Positions 11,348-20,741 of a stretch of DNA of 56,321 nucleotides are shown here, piece by piece; positions within the stretch are counted from its first letter, which is position 1, and every line of letters begins with the position of its first letter. The translations under genes and the position numbers were made by a program. The notes under the pieces were generated by a model. The model was given only the letters and a program-made list of their open reading frames with translations. It had not been told where the DNA came from and made no database searches. Source of the DNA: Dehalococcoidia bacterium (lineage in GTDB: Bacteria; Chloroflexota; Dehalococcoidia; UBA2979); contig SHYP01000009.1 in NCBI GenBank assembly GCA_009692725.1, positions 1-56,321 on the forward strand. Direction: 5' to 3'.

Positions 11348-11814
11348 GTGCGGCTGACCAGCTATCGCTTCGACGAGACGTGGATGCTCGGCGCGCCCCC
11401 GAGGTCGTGTGGGACTACGTGGCGGGCCCGCGGACGTACGCGGCGTGGTGGCGCGAGTTCCGCGACGTGGTCCGGCTCAACACGCTCGATGGCGTGGGCG
11501 CGCGCGTCGCGGTCCGAGTGAAGGCGGCGCTCCCGTACCACATGTGCTTCGAGCTTGAGTCGACGCGGTACGGGCCGCCCGGGGTCGCCGCCGTCACGGT
11601 GCGCGGCGATCTCAACGGCTGGATGCGCTGGACGCTCACCCCTGCACCAGGCGGCACGCGCGCCCGCTTCGAGGAGGAGGTGCGCACGGGCCGCCGGTTG
11701 CTCGCCGTGCTCGCGCCCGTGGCGCGGCCGGCCTTCGCCTGGAACCACCCGCGAATGATGCGGACGGGCGAGGCCGGGCTGCGGCGGGCGCTCAGCGCCG
11801 CACCGCCGCGCTAG
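11348..11814 (+). pseudogene. SRPBCC (polyketide cyclase/START-like) protein, one frame break
   Basis: The protein belongs to the SRPBCC superfamily, small beta-grip proteins with a hydrophobic ligand pocket. A GTG at 11348 opens the typical N-terminus VRLTSYRFDETWMLGAPP, which should run on as EVVWDYVAGPRTYAAWWREF. The frame breaks inside the C run at 11396-11400: one additional C would join the two parts into a protein of about 155 residues. The downstream frame continues cleanly to the TAG at 11814 (GLRRALSAAPPR). The LLM gene ends 28 bp upstream. Either a true frameshift mutation or a homopolymer error. Confidence 0.8.
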
Positions 11815-11869
11815 GTGGCCTCGCTCCTCGGCGGCGCGCGTAGTACGTTCCGCGCGGGAGGCAGAGGGT

Positions 11870-12712
11870 ATGGCGCGGATTCTCGTCGCTGGGAACGAAG
11901 CGGGCGTGGGGGCGAGCGCCGTGGCGGTCGGCCTCGCGCACCGGCTCGCGTACGCCGGGCACACGGTGCGGCTCGTGCGGCTCGCGGGCGACGAGCGCGC
12001 GGGCGGCGACGCGCACGCGTTCGCGCGCCTAGACTTCGCCGCTGCCGCCGACGGACCGCTCGCGCCCGACGCGCTGCCCGACTCGGACGAGGTGCTGGTG
12101 ATCGAGGCGCCGCCCGGCGCGGACGCCGCGGCGCTCGCTACTGGCATCGGCGCAAAGCTCGTCGCGGTGACCGGCGCGCGCGACGCCCTGCCCGTGGGCG
12201 CGACGCTGGTGATCGCGAACCGTGCGCGGCGCGCGGGCGCGCTCGCCATCCCGGAGGACCGCACGCTCGCCGCGCCCTCCGTCGGCCGGCTGATCGCCGC
12301 GAGCGGTGCCCGCGTGATCACCCGCTCTGCGGAAGGCGACGGCGCGCTCTGCGAGCACATCGTGATCGGCGCGATCGCCCATGACTCGAGCGTGCCGTAC
12401 TTCGACCGCTTCCCGCGCAAGGCGGTGGTCACGCGAGCCGAGCGCGTCGACGTCGCGCTGGCCGCGCTGCGCACGGACACCGCGTGCCTGATCCTCGCGG
12501 GTGGCGTCGACCCGAGCCCGTACCTGCTCGATCGCGTCGCCGCGGGTCGCGGCACGACGCTGCTCGTTGCCCCTGAGGGCACCGTCGAGACCGTGCGCGA
12601 GCTCGAGGGCTGCTTCGGTGGCGAGCCGTTCGCCGGTGACGCCAAGGCGGAACGCGCCGGCGCGCTGCTCGCACTCGCGGTGGACGACGCCGCGCTGGCT
12701 ATGCTGCTCTAG
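11870..12712 (+). CDS. DRTGG domain protein with degenerate BioD/Pta-like P-loop
   Basis: A 280-residue two-domain protein. The N-terminal ~120 residues resemble the dethiobiotin-synthetase-like NTPase found at the start of long phosphotransacetylases (ILVAGNEAGVGASAVAVGLAHRLAYAGH). However, the P-loop reads GNEAGVGASA and lacks the GK(S/T) lysine. The second part, from about residue 130, is a DRTGG domain: EDRTLAAPSVGRLI, then HIVIGAIAHDSSVPYF, RKAVVTRAERVDVALAAL and CLILAGGVDPSPYLL. DRTGG domains are regulatory ligand-binding modules of uncertain ligand. Start ATG 11870 follows a GGGAGGCAGAGGG site. It converges with pcrA 9 bp away. Confidence 0.8.
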   Translation: MARILVAGNEAGVGASAVAVGLAHRLAYAGHTVRLVRLAGDERAGGDAHAFARLDFAAAADGPLAPDALPDSDEVLVIEAPPGADAAALATGIGAKLVAVTGARDALPVGATLVIANRARRAGALAIPEDRTLAAPSVGRLIAASGARVITRSAEGDGALCEHIVIGAIAHDSSVPYFDRFPRKAVVTRAERVDVALAALRTDTACLILAGGVDPSPYLLDRVAAGRGTTLLVAPEGTVETVRELEGCFGGEPFAGDAKAERAGALLALAVDDAALAMLL

Positions 12713-12721
12713 GCCGCGCGG

Positions 12722-14920
12722 CTAGCTGTCGAGCTCGAGCGGCGCGAGCGAGAGCAGCAGCCGCTTCACGCCCGCCCCCTCGAACGCGACTGCGACCTCC
12801 TGATCGTCGCCGCGCACGATGCACGACACCACGACGCCCGGCCCGAAGGCGGCGTGCCGCACGCGATCGCCCGGCGCGAGCTGCGGCTCGGTCGCGACGG
12901 CGGGGATCACGCGGGCGGCCAGCGCTGCGCGCCGCTCGCGCGGGCTGAGCGTGCTGCCGGTCCGTGTGCCGGGCGCGGCGCCAGCGCGGTCGAGCGCCGG
13001 CACGTCGGCGAGGAAGCGCGAGCCGATGTTGTTGCGGTACGCGCCGTTGTGCAGGCGGCGCAACGCGTGCGTCAGGTATAGGCGCTCGCGCGCGCGCGTC
13101 ATGCCGACGTAGCACAGCCGCCGCTCCTCCTCCATCTGCGGCGGATCGTCCAGCGCGCGGATGTGCGGCAGCAGCCCTTCCTCCATGCCGGGCATGAAGA
13201 CCACGGCGTATTCCAGGCCCTTCGCGGCGTGCAGCGTGGTCAGCGTCACCGCGTCCGGCACGCCGGCCGCCGGATCATCGACGTCGGCGACGAGCGCGAC
13301 TTCCTCGAGGAACGCCGTCAGCGACTGCTCCTCCTGCAGGTCTTCGTACTGCGCGGCCACGGTGCGCAGCTCCTGCACGTTCTCCCAGCGCGCCTCGGCG
13401 TCGTCCGGGTCTGAGCGCTGCAAGTGCGCGCGGTAGTCCGTGTCGCGCACGATCGCGTCGAGCAGCTCCGCGACGTTCAGCTCGGCGGTGCGCGCCGCGA
13501 AGCCGTCGATGAGCGCGACGAACGCGCTGAGCGCCGCGCGAATGTCGCCGCGCAGCTGCGGCAGCGCAGGGTCACGGTCGCCACGCGCGGCGCGGGCGGC
13601 GACCGCGAGCGGTCCGATGCCCAGTGCCTCCGCCGCGCGCCCGAGGTCGGCGAGCGTCTTCTGGCCGATGCCGCGCGTGGGCACGTTCGCGATGCGCGCG
13701 AAGGCGACGCCATCGGCTGCGTTGTGCACCAGCCGCAGGTACGCCAGCAGGTCGCGCACCTCGCGCCGCTCATAGAAGCGCGTGCCGCCGACGATGCGAT
13801 AGCGGATGCCGTGCTCGACGCACGCCTCCTCGATGGCGCGCGACTGCGCGTTCGTGCGGTACATCACCGCGATGTCGCCGGGGCGGCGTCCGTCCTCGCG
13901 TGTCAGGCGGCGCACCTCGGAGGCGATGAACAGCGCCTCCTCGTCGCCGTCGTACAGCTCCTGGATCACAACGGGCGCGCCGTCCGGGTTCTCGGTCCAC
14001 AGCTCGCGCTGCGGACGGCCCTCCGCGCGCGCGATCACCGCGTGGGCTGCGCGCAAGATGTGGCCGGTGGAGCGGTAGTTCTGCTCCAGCAGCACCACCT
14101 GCGCGCCGGGAAAGTCTCGCTCGAAGTGCTGCAGGTTGCGCACGTCGGCGGCGCGCCAAGAGTAGATCGACTGGTCCGGGTCGCCCACGGCCGTGATGTT
14201 GCGGTGCACGGATGCGAACGCGCGCGCCAGCTCGTACTGCACGAGGTTCGTGTCCTGGAACTCGTCGATGAGCACGTGCAGGTAGCGGTCGGCGTAGCGC
14301 TGCAGCGTCTCCGGCGAGCGCTCGAACAGCTCGAGCGTGCGGCCAAGCAGGTCGTCGAAGTCCGCTGCGCAGCTGCGCCGCAGCGCGGCCTCGTAACGCT
14401 CGAACGTGCGCCCCACGACCTCCTCGAAGTACGAGCCCGCCCCGCTGAGCACGGCCGCCGGCGAGCGCCGCTCGTTCTTCGCGGCGGAGATCGCGGACAG
14501 CAGCGCGCGCGGGGCGAAGCGCCGCGGGTCCAGGGCGAGCTCGCCCGCGATCCCGCGTACGATCGCCATCTGGTCGTCCGTGTCATAGATCGCGAACTCG
14601 CGCGGCAGGCCCACGGGCTCGCCGTCACGGCGCAGGATGCGCGCGCAGATGGAGTGGAAGGTCCCCATCGAGAGGTCCCGCGCGCGCTCGCCGAGCAGCA
14701 GCTCCACGCGCTCCCGCATCTCGGCGGCGGCCTTGTTCGTGAACGTGACCGCGAGGATGCGCCATGGCGGCACCGCGCGTGCCTCCACGAGCTGCGCGAT
14801 GCGGTGCGCGATCACCCGCGTTTTCCCGGAGCCGGGGCCGGCGAGGATCAGCAGCGCGCCGCCGGGCATCTCGACGGCGTGCCGCTGGGCGGCGTTGAGC
14901 ACGTCCTGCGAAAGCGTCAT
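12722..14920 (-). CDS. pcrA: ATP-dependent DNA helicase PcrA/UvrD
   Basis: A 732-residue superfamily 1A 3'-5' helicase, needed for repair and for clearing stalled or RecA-coated DNA. The motifs are all intact: Walker A AGPGSGKT (27-34), VTFTNKAAAEMRERV, DEFQDTN, GDPDQSIYSWRAAD, LEQNYRST, VMYRTNAQSRAIE, TLHAAKGLEYAVVF and EEERRLCYVGMTRARERLYL. The C-terminal ~50 residues (PGDRVRHAAFGPGVVVS) form the Tudor-like PcrA tail that binds RNA polymerase. The ATG at 14920 is preferred over the in-frame GTG at 14947 since homologues begin around MTLSQDVLNAAQ. It converges with the DRTGG gene. Confidence 0.96.
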   Translation of the reverse strand: MTLSQDVLNAAQRHAVEMPGGALLILAGPGSGKTRVIAHRIAQLVEARAVPPWRILAVTFTNKAAAEMRERVELLLGERARDLSMGTFHSICARILRRDGEPVGLPREFAIYDTDDQMAIVRGIAGELALDPRRFAPRALLSAISAAKNERRSPAAVLSGAGSYFEEVVGRTFERYEAALRRSCAADFDDLLGRTLELFERSPETLQRYADRYLHVLIDEFQDTNLVQYELARAFASVHRNITAVGDPDQSIYSWRAADVRNLQHFERDFPGAQVVLLEQNYRSTGHILRAAHAVIARAEGRPQRELWTENPDGAPVVIQELYDGDEEALFIASEVRRLTREDGRRPGDIAVMYRTNAQSRAIEEACVEHGIRYRIVGGTRFYERREVRDLLAYLRLVHNAADGVAFARIANVPTRGIGQKTLADLGRAAEALGIGPLAVAARAARGDRDPALPQLRGDIRAALSAFVALIDGFAARTAELNVAELLDAIVRDTDYRAHLQRSDPDDAEARWENVQELRTVAAQYEDLQEEQSLTAFLEEVALVADVDDPAAGVPDAVTLTTLHAAKGLEYAVVFMPGMEEGLLPHIRALDDPPQMEEERRLCYVGMTRARERLYLTHALRRLHNGAYRNNIGSRFLADVPALDRAGAAPGTRTGSTLSPRERRAALAARVIPAVATEPQLAPGDRVRHAAFGPGVVVSCIVRGDDQEVAVAFEGAGVKRLLLSLAPLELDS

Positions 14921-15060
14921 GCTGCAGTCATCCAAGCGAGCGGCCACGTGTCAGGCGCGTGCGCCGTACGCGAGCGGGGGGCGGCGGGTGCGGCCGGCCG
15001 CGCGGCCGCGGCGCAGCGCCATGGTACGCTGTGGGCTCGGTTGCGGGAACGGAGCGGCGG

Positions 15061-15750
15061 GTGGACATGCTGATCGGGTGGCCCGGCGGCGAGTGGCAGG
15101 CCACCGCACGGCTCGCCGGCACCATCGTCTTCGCGTACCTCGCGCTGCTCTGGCTGGCGACTATTCTGTGGGCGTACCGCGACATGCGCGCACGCACGCG
15201 CGACCCCGTGTCGCTCGCCGTCGGCGTGACGCTCGTCACCGCGTTCCCGCTCTTCGGCGTGGCGCTTTACCTGCTCGCGCGGCCGCGCGACACAATCGCG
15301 GACGCGTACGCGCGCGAGCTCGAGGACGCGGCGATGCGCGTCGAGCTGCGCGGCGCCGAGGCGTGTTCCGGCTGCCGCCGTGCGGTGCTGAGCGAGTTCG
15401 TGTTCTGCCCCTACTGCCGCTCGCGGCTGCGCGAGCCGTGCTCCAACTGCCCGCAACTGCTCGCTGTCGACTGGCGCCACTGTCCGCGCTGCGGCGCCTC
15501 TCGCTCGCTGCGGGAGCCCTCGCGCGCGCCTACAGAGCAGCAGCGTCCGCGCGTCGCGCGCGCCGCCGGCGCCGCGCAGCAGCAGCCGCGCGAGGCTCGC
15601 GATGAGCAACGGCGCGCGCCGGAAGGCGCGCGCCCTCCCCACCGCGAGCCCGGCGAGCGTGCCGAGCGGGCGGACGACGCGGCACGCGTCGCTGCGCCGC
15701 GTGCCGGTGCCCGGCCCGCCGTGGCGCCCGATGCGGACCCCGATCGCTGA
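15061..15750 (+). CDS. Membrane-anchored double zinc-ribbon protein
   Basis: A 229-residue protein with two N-terminal membrane helices (ARLAGTIVFAYLALLWLATIL and VSLAVGVTLVTAFPLFGVALYLL). These are followed by a cytoplasmic double zinc ribbon: CSGC (near residue 102), CPYC, CSNC and CPRC, four CxxC knuckles in all. The C-terminal ~85 residues are low-complexity, rich in Arg, Pro, Glu and Ala. Zinc ribbons of this type usually mediate protein contacts; the role is unknown. GTG 15061 is chosen because GGAG lies 6 nt upstream; ATG 15067 in the same frame is an alternative. A -10-like TACGCT is at 15025-15030. Confidence 0.8.
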   Translation: MDMLIGWPGGEWQATARLAGTIVFAYLALLWLATILWAYRDMRARTRDPVSLAVGVTLVTAFPLFGVALYLLARPRDTIADAYARELEDAAMRVELRGAEACSGCRRAVLSEFVFCPYCRSRLREPCSNCPQLLAVDWRHCPRCGASRSLREPSRAPTEQQRPRVARAAGAAQQQPREARDEQRRAPEGARPPHREPGERAERADDAARVAAPRAGARPAVAPDADPDR

Positions 15751-15775
15751 CCGGCCCTGCCGGACTGGATGGTAT

Positions 15776-15815
15776 GAAACGAGGGAGCCGGCGCATGCGC
15801 CGGCTCCCTCGTTTC
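15776..15815. terminator. Bidirectional rho-independent terminator, perfect 40-nt palindrome
   Basis: Bases 15776-15795 and 15796-15815 are exact reverse complements (arm GAAACGAGGGAGCCGGCGCA). The GC-rich stem is flanked on each side by a short A/T run (GAAAC/GTTTC). It sits between convergent genes ending at 15750 (plus) and 15838 (minus), the classic place for a shared two-way terminator. Confidence 0.85.
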
Positions 15816-15837
15816 ACCTGACGCCAACCCTGGGGCG

Positions 15838-16425
15838 TTAGGCCAGCGCCTTCTCCAGCAGTGCCACGAACTCCTTGAGCGTCGCGTGTCGCCACGCGGG
15901 TGCCGCGTCCCATGTCGCCGCGCGGTAGCGGTCCATCACGACCTGTCGCTCGGGGCCCTCTTCCTTGGGCGCGCCCGCGAGGATCTCGCGCAGCGGCACC
16001 ATCTCCTCGTTGGCCAGCGCCGGGCGCTCGATGAAGTGGCCGAGGTAGCGGTGGTTGCGGTCGTAGAACACGATCGTGGGCACGGACTCGAACTCCCCAT
16101 GGTTGAGGAACTCGGCCATGATGTCCTTATGCTGGTCACGCATGAAGTAGCGCACTTCCATGCCCGTCAGCTCGCCGACCTTGGCCGCGACGGGCAGCCC
16201 GCGCCACACGTCCGGGCACCAGTCCTCGCCGATCACCATCGCCTTGACGCCGTGCTTTTCGACGAGCGCCTTGAGCTTCGCGAGGTCCGCCGGGTCCGGC
16301 GTGTACTCGTCGTAGTGGCGCTGGAACTCGTACTTGCGCTGGCTAATCGCCTCCATCCAGGCGCCGAACGAGTCGATGCCCGTCGTGTAGCGCTCCGGCG
16401 TGACGACCGAGGTCCCGCTGGTCAT
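15838..16425 (-). CDS. Thioredoxin-fold protein (Thioredoxin_9-like)
   Basis: A 195-residue soluble protein with a thioredoxin-like core. Residues 62-75 read AMVIGEDWCPDVWRGLP, the place of the CxxC motif, but only C70 is present. The cis-proline loop appears as FESVPTIVFYDRNHRYLGHFIERP, and the C-terminus is helical. This matches the Thioredoxin_9 family found in Bacillus and Chloroflexota; a redox role with a single cysteine or a thiol-dependent binding role is possible. The start ATG 16425 has a near-perfect AGGAGG site 6 nt upstream, suggesting strong expression. It ends at the palindromic terminator. Confidence 0.85.
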   Translation of the reverse strand: MTSGTSVVTPERYTTGIDSFGAWMEAISQRKYEFQRHYDEYTPDPADLAKLKALVEKHGVKAMVIGEDWCPDVWRGLPVAAKVGELTGMEVRYFMRDQHKDIMAEFLNHGEFESVPTIVFYDRNHRYLGHFIERPALANEEMVPLREILAGAPKEEGPERQVVMDRYRAATWDAAPAWRHATLKEFVALLEKALA

Positions 16426-16533
16426 GTGTGTCCTCCTGAAAGTCGCTCTTGGTACCCTGCTCCGGTTGGGTGTCCAAGTTTACCACGGCGCCCGGCGCCT
16501 GCCCGGGGGCACGGCGCCCCAGGGCGTGAGCCG

Positions 16534-16539
16534 TATACT
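16534..16539 (+). promoter_or_regulatory. Candidate -10 box TATACT just ahead of the DUF1461-like gene
   Basis: TATACT lies with its last base 7 nt before the GTG start at 16546, so transcription would begin at or next to the start codon and the mRNA would be leaderless. No good -35 hexamer is seen 16-18 nt upstream, so the call is tentative. Confidence 0.35.
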
Positions 16540-16545
16540 CATGCC

Positions 16546-17295
16546 GTGCTCGCCGTGCGCTGGGTCGGCTCTGCGCTGTTCGTCGTCGCGGCGATGCTCT
16601 TCGTCGTGCTCTCGAACGTGCGCGTGGCGGCGCTCGAGCCGCGCGTGTACAGCTACTCGTTCTCCACCTACGACGCGCCCGCGGCGACCGGCATCGACCG
16701 CGCGCAGCTCGACTTCGCGGCGCGCGACATCGTGCGCTACTTCCGCGACGACCGGGACCTGCTGACCACGCGCGTTCTGGTGGACGGCGAGGAGCAGGCG
16801 CTGTTCACGCCCAGGGAAGCGCTGCACATGCGCGACGTGAAGGCGCTCTTCGGCCGCGTGTTCCGGCTGCACGAGCTGGCGTTCGTGTACGTGGTGGCAT
16901 ACGTGGGGGCGGTCTTCGTATGGGCGCGCGAGCGGCCGCTGACGCAGCTCGCGCGCCTCTGCGTGTGGGCCGGCGCGCTCACCGTCGGCGTGCTCGCGGT
17001 GGGCGCCGCGGCGACGCTCGTCAGCTTCGATGCGCTGTTCCGGCAGTTCCACGTGCTTTCGTTTGCGAACGACTTCTGGGAGCTCGACCCGACACGCGAC
17101 CACCTGGTGCAGATGTTCCCGCGCGACTTCTGGTTCGACGTCACGCTCGGCGTCGGCGTCGCGGCGATGCTCGAGGGCGCGCTGCTGATGCTGCTCGGCG
17201 TGTCGCTGCGCCTCTGGCTGGAGCGCGGCGCGCGCGACCGCCGGAGCGCGGGCACGCGTCCCGACGCCATCGACGCAGGCCTCGAGTCGACGTGA
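16546..17295 (+). CDS. Integral membrane protein, TIGR01906/DUF1461 family
   Basis: A 249-residue membrane protein with the layout of the TIGR01906 (DUF1461) family. It has an N-terminal helix (WVGSALFVVAAMLFVVLSNVR), an external loop with YSFSTYDAPAATGIDRAQLDFAARDIVRYF and LFTPREALHMRDVKALF, then three more helices near residues 110-130, 140-160 and 205-230. The conserved T-x-x-x-E-x-H-x-x-D-V pattern is visible as FTPREALHMRDV. The function is unknown. The GTG start at 16546 is set by coding pattern. It overlaps the following hydrolase by 4 bp (GTGA), so the two are likely cotranscribed. Confidence 0.82.
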   Translation: MLAVRWVGSALFVVAAMLFVVLSNVRVAALEPRVYSYSFSTYDAPAATGIDRAQLDFAARDIVRYFRDDRDLLTTRVLVDGEEQALFTPREALHMRDVKALFGRVFRLHELAFVYVVAYVGAVFVWARERPLTQLARLCVWAGALTVGVLAVGAAATLVSFDALFRQFHVLSFANDFWELDPTRDHLVQMFPRDFWFDVTLGVGVAAMLEGALLMLLGVSLRLWLERGARDRRSAGTRPDAIDAGLEST

Positions 17296-18034
17296 GCGAG
17301 GGCGGGTACGCCGACGCGAACGGACTGCGCACGTACTGGGAGGCCCACAGCAGCGGCGAGCCGGTGCTGCTGCTGCACGGAGGCTTCGAGCACGCCGGCG
17401 CGCTCCCGCAGCTGATGGCGGCGCTCGCCGCGCGCTACCGCGTGATCGAGCCGGAACGCCGGGCCCACGGATGCACTCCCGACGCCGCCGGCGAGCTGCG
17501 CTACGAGGTGATGGCGGACGACACGCTCGCGTTCATGAACGCGCTGGGGCTCGCGCGCCCGCGCATCGTTGGCTTCTCGACGGCGCGATCGTGGTGCTGC
17601 TGCTGGCGTTGCGGCGGCCGGACCGCTGCGGACGACTCGTGCTCGTCGGCGCGAACTACGACGCGAGCGGCCTGCAGCCCGAGTTCCTGCGCCTGGTGCG
17701 CGAGACGCCGCCCGAGGTGCTGTTCCCGCAGTTCGTCGAGGCGCATCGCCGGCTGTCGCCGGACGGCCCCGAGCGCTACCGCGCGGTGTTCGATCGCGTG
17801 CGCCGGCTGTGGAGCGAGGAGCCGCAACTCGAGCCCGCCGCGCTCGCGCGCATCGCCGCGCCCACGCTCGTGCTCGCCGGCGACGCCGACGCCGTGCGCG
17901 TGGAGCACACCGTCGCGCTCTTTCGCGCGCTGCCGGACGCGCGCCTGTGCATCGTGCCGGGGGGCTCGCACGGCGTGCTGACGGAGCATCCCGAGCTCTG
18001 CGCGAGCGTGATCCTGCAGTTCCTGGCGGAGTAG
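17292..18034 (+). pseudogene. Alpha/beta hydrolase, one frame break at the nucleophile elbow
   Basis: This is an alpha/beta hydrolase fold protein of about 247 residues once repaired. The first frame holds LLLHGGFEHAG (oxyanion loop) and ends in RPRIVGFS at base 17579. The second frame picks up with DGAIVVLLLALRRPDR, so the intact product would carry the nucleophile elbow GFSDG. The acid APTLVLAGDADAVR and the catalytic His in PGGSHGVLTEHP follow. One base has been lost where TCGGAC or TCCGAC became TCGAC. The GTG start overlaps the upstream stop by 4 bp. As it stands no active enzyme is made, since the serine is separated from acid and histidine. Confidence 0.85.
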
Positions 18035-18059
18035 GAGGCGACGGTAGTCTGGCTCCGGC

Positions 18060-18706
18060 GAACGAGATCCCCACTGCCCCCTCTCCCACAGTGGCTGAAG
18101 CGGACCGCCCCCGCTGGCGCCTTCGAAGACGCCCTCCAGTAGCACCGGTCCGCGCCGGTCCGTCCAGTATCGAGCATTCCAGCTAACGGGCTGTCGAGAC
18201 GCAGTGAGAGGGTCAAACCACGGCGATGAAACGCTTTGGAATGGGAAGAGGGGCTCGCTCCGCTTGAACTCAAACGTACCGGTGTTCGTGAGCGTCCACT
18301 CGTTTAGACGCTGGTCATTCGCCACTGGCGATACGAGCCTGAAGTACGGAGGGTGATTCACGCCGTCAGCCTCCACCATTACTTGCCCCTCGATCCGGAA
18401 GGCAGAAGTCATCGCGCCCTCGTTGAACAGGAGCAGCGTCCAACGGCCCTCGTGTTCCTGCGCTAGGAGATGAAGCTCCTGCTGCGGGAACAGCTGGTTA
18501 ATCTCGGCGATCCCCGCCCATAGCGTTAGCAGAACTCCGCCCATCGCCAGTGCTTCAATCCAGAGCTGTGCGATGGCGGCACGGGCTGTCACGTCGCTCG
18601 CATCGGCCGAAGGGAGTGAACCTAAGACGGCGACGACTAGGGCCACGAGAAAAAGCAGCCCAGCCAGCCAGAGCAGTTGGCCGGGCCGCCGACCCGAGAG
18701 CCACAC
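18060..18706 (-). pseudogene. Orphan membrane protein frame in a lower-GC patch, no natural stop
   Basis: I do not recognise a family. The frame encodes two N-terminal membrane segments (QLLWLAGLLFLVALVVAVLG and ALAMGGVLLTLWAGIA), then a soluble domain (LFPQQELHLLAQEHEGRW, VANDQRLNEWTLTNTGTFEF). The domain looks real until about 18090. No stop follows; the frame stays open to 17501, but there it is only antisense to the hydrolase. The start is unclear: GTG 18706 is a reasonable guess, and the frame opens as far as TTG 18778 inside fmdB. By direct count 18301-18360 is 55% GC, against 77% for 17881-17940. This suggests a truncated foreign insert. Confidence 0.45.
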
Positions 18707-18759
18707 AAACGAAGCACGTACCGGGCGCGCGAGCCGGCGGATGCCGAGCCGCCCGAAGC

Positions 18760-19029
18760 CTAGAAGTCGTCGTCCCAATCGTCGCCGCCCATGCCGCCGA
18801 AGTCGTCGTCGCCATGGCTGTGGCCGTGGTCGTCACCGCTGCCGAGGTCGAGCGCGTCGCTCGCGGGCGCGGCGGTGCTGCTGCGGCCCACCGCGAACAT
18901 CGACAGCCGCCGATACGTGCGCTTCGACTTGCACGTGATGCACGCCACCGGCTTGTCGAGGTCGGCGATGCGGCGGATCAGCTCGAAGTCAGCGCCGCAC
19001 TTGCGGCAACGGTACTCGTACTGCGGCAT
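18760..19029 (-). CDS. FmdB family zinc-ribbon protein
   Basis: An 89-residue protein of the FmdB/CxxC_CXXC_SSSS family. It opens MPQYEYRCRKCGADFE and carries two zinc knuckles, C8/C11 and C30/C33 (VACITC). The C-terminal third is unusual, being highly acidic with a His cluster (DDHGHSHGDDD) that may bind metal. The family is named for a putative regulator of a formamidase locus, but most members have no known function. The ATG at 19029 is chosen since it opens the family's standard N-terminus. It lies about 195 bp past the rpoD stop on the same strand. Confidence 0.88.
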   Translation of the reverse strand: MPQYEYRCRKCGADFELIRRIADLDKPVACITCKSKRTYRRLSMFAVGRSSTAAPASDALDLGSGDDHGHSHGDDDFGGMGGDDWDDDF

Positions 19030-19223
19030 CGTCTCTCCCCCCACTGCCGGCGCCACGCCCGGTCGCTGCCGCCGAGTCTAGCGCGCTCCGCAGCCGTGGT
19101 GGCCGCTCGCGCGAACCGCGCGCCCGGCCGGCTCTGGCTGCGCGGTCCGAAGCCCCCAGCCGGGTGCACAGCGCGGCCGGGCCGCGCGCTTCGGAGCGGG
19201 CCGGCCGGACCGGAGCCGCGCGG

Positions 19224-20737
<1,514 letters not shown>

Positions 20738-20741
<4 letters not shown>

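Noticed and set aside
11396..11400. Programmed -1 frameshifting at the frame breaks
   Set aside because: None of the four sites shows an in-phase X XXY YYZ slippery heptamer with a following pseudoknot, and they lie in unrelated genes.
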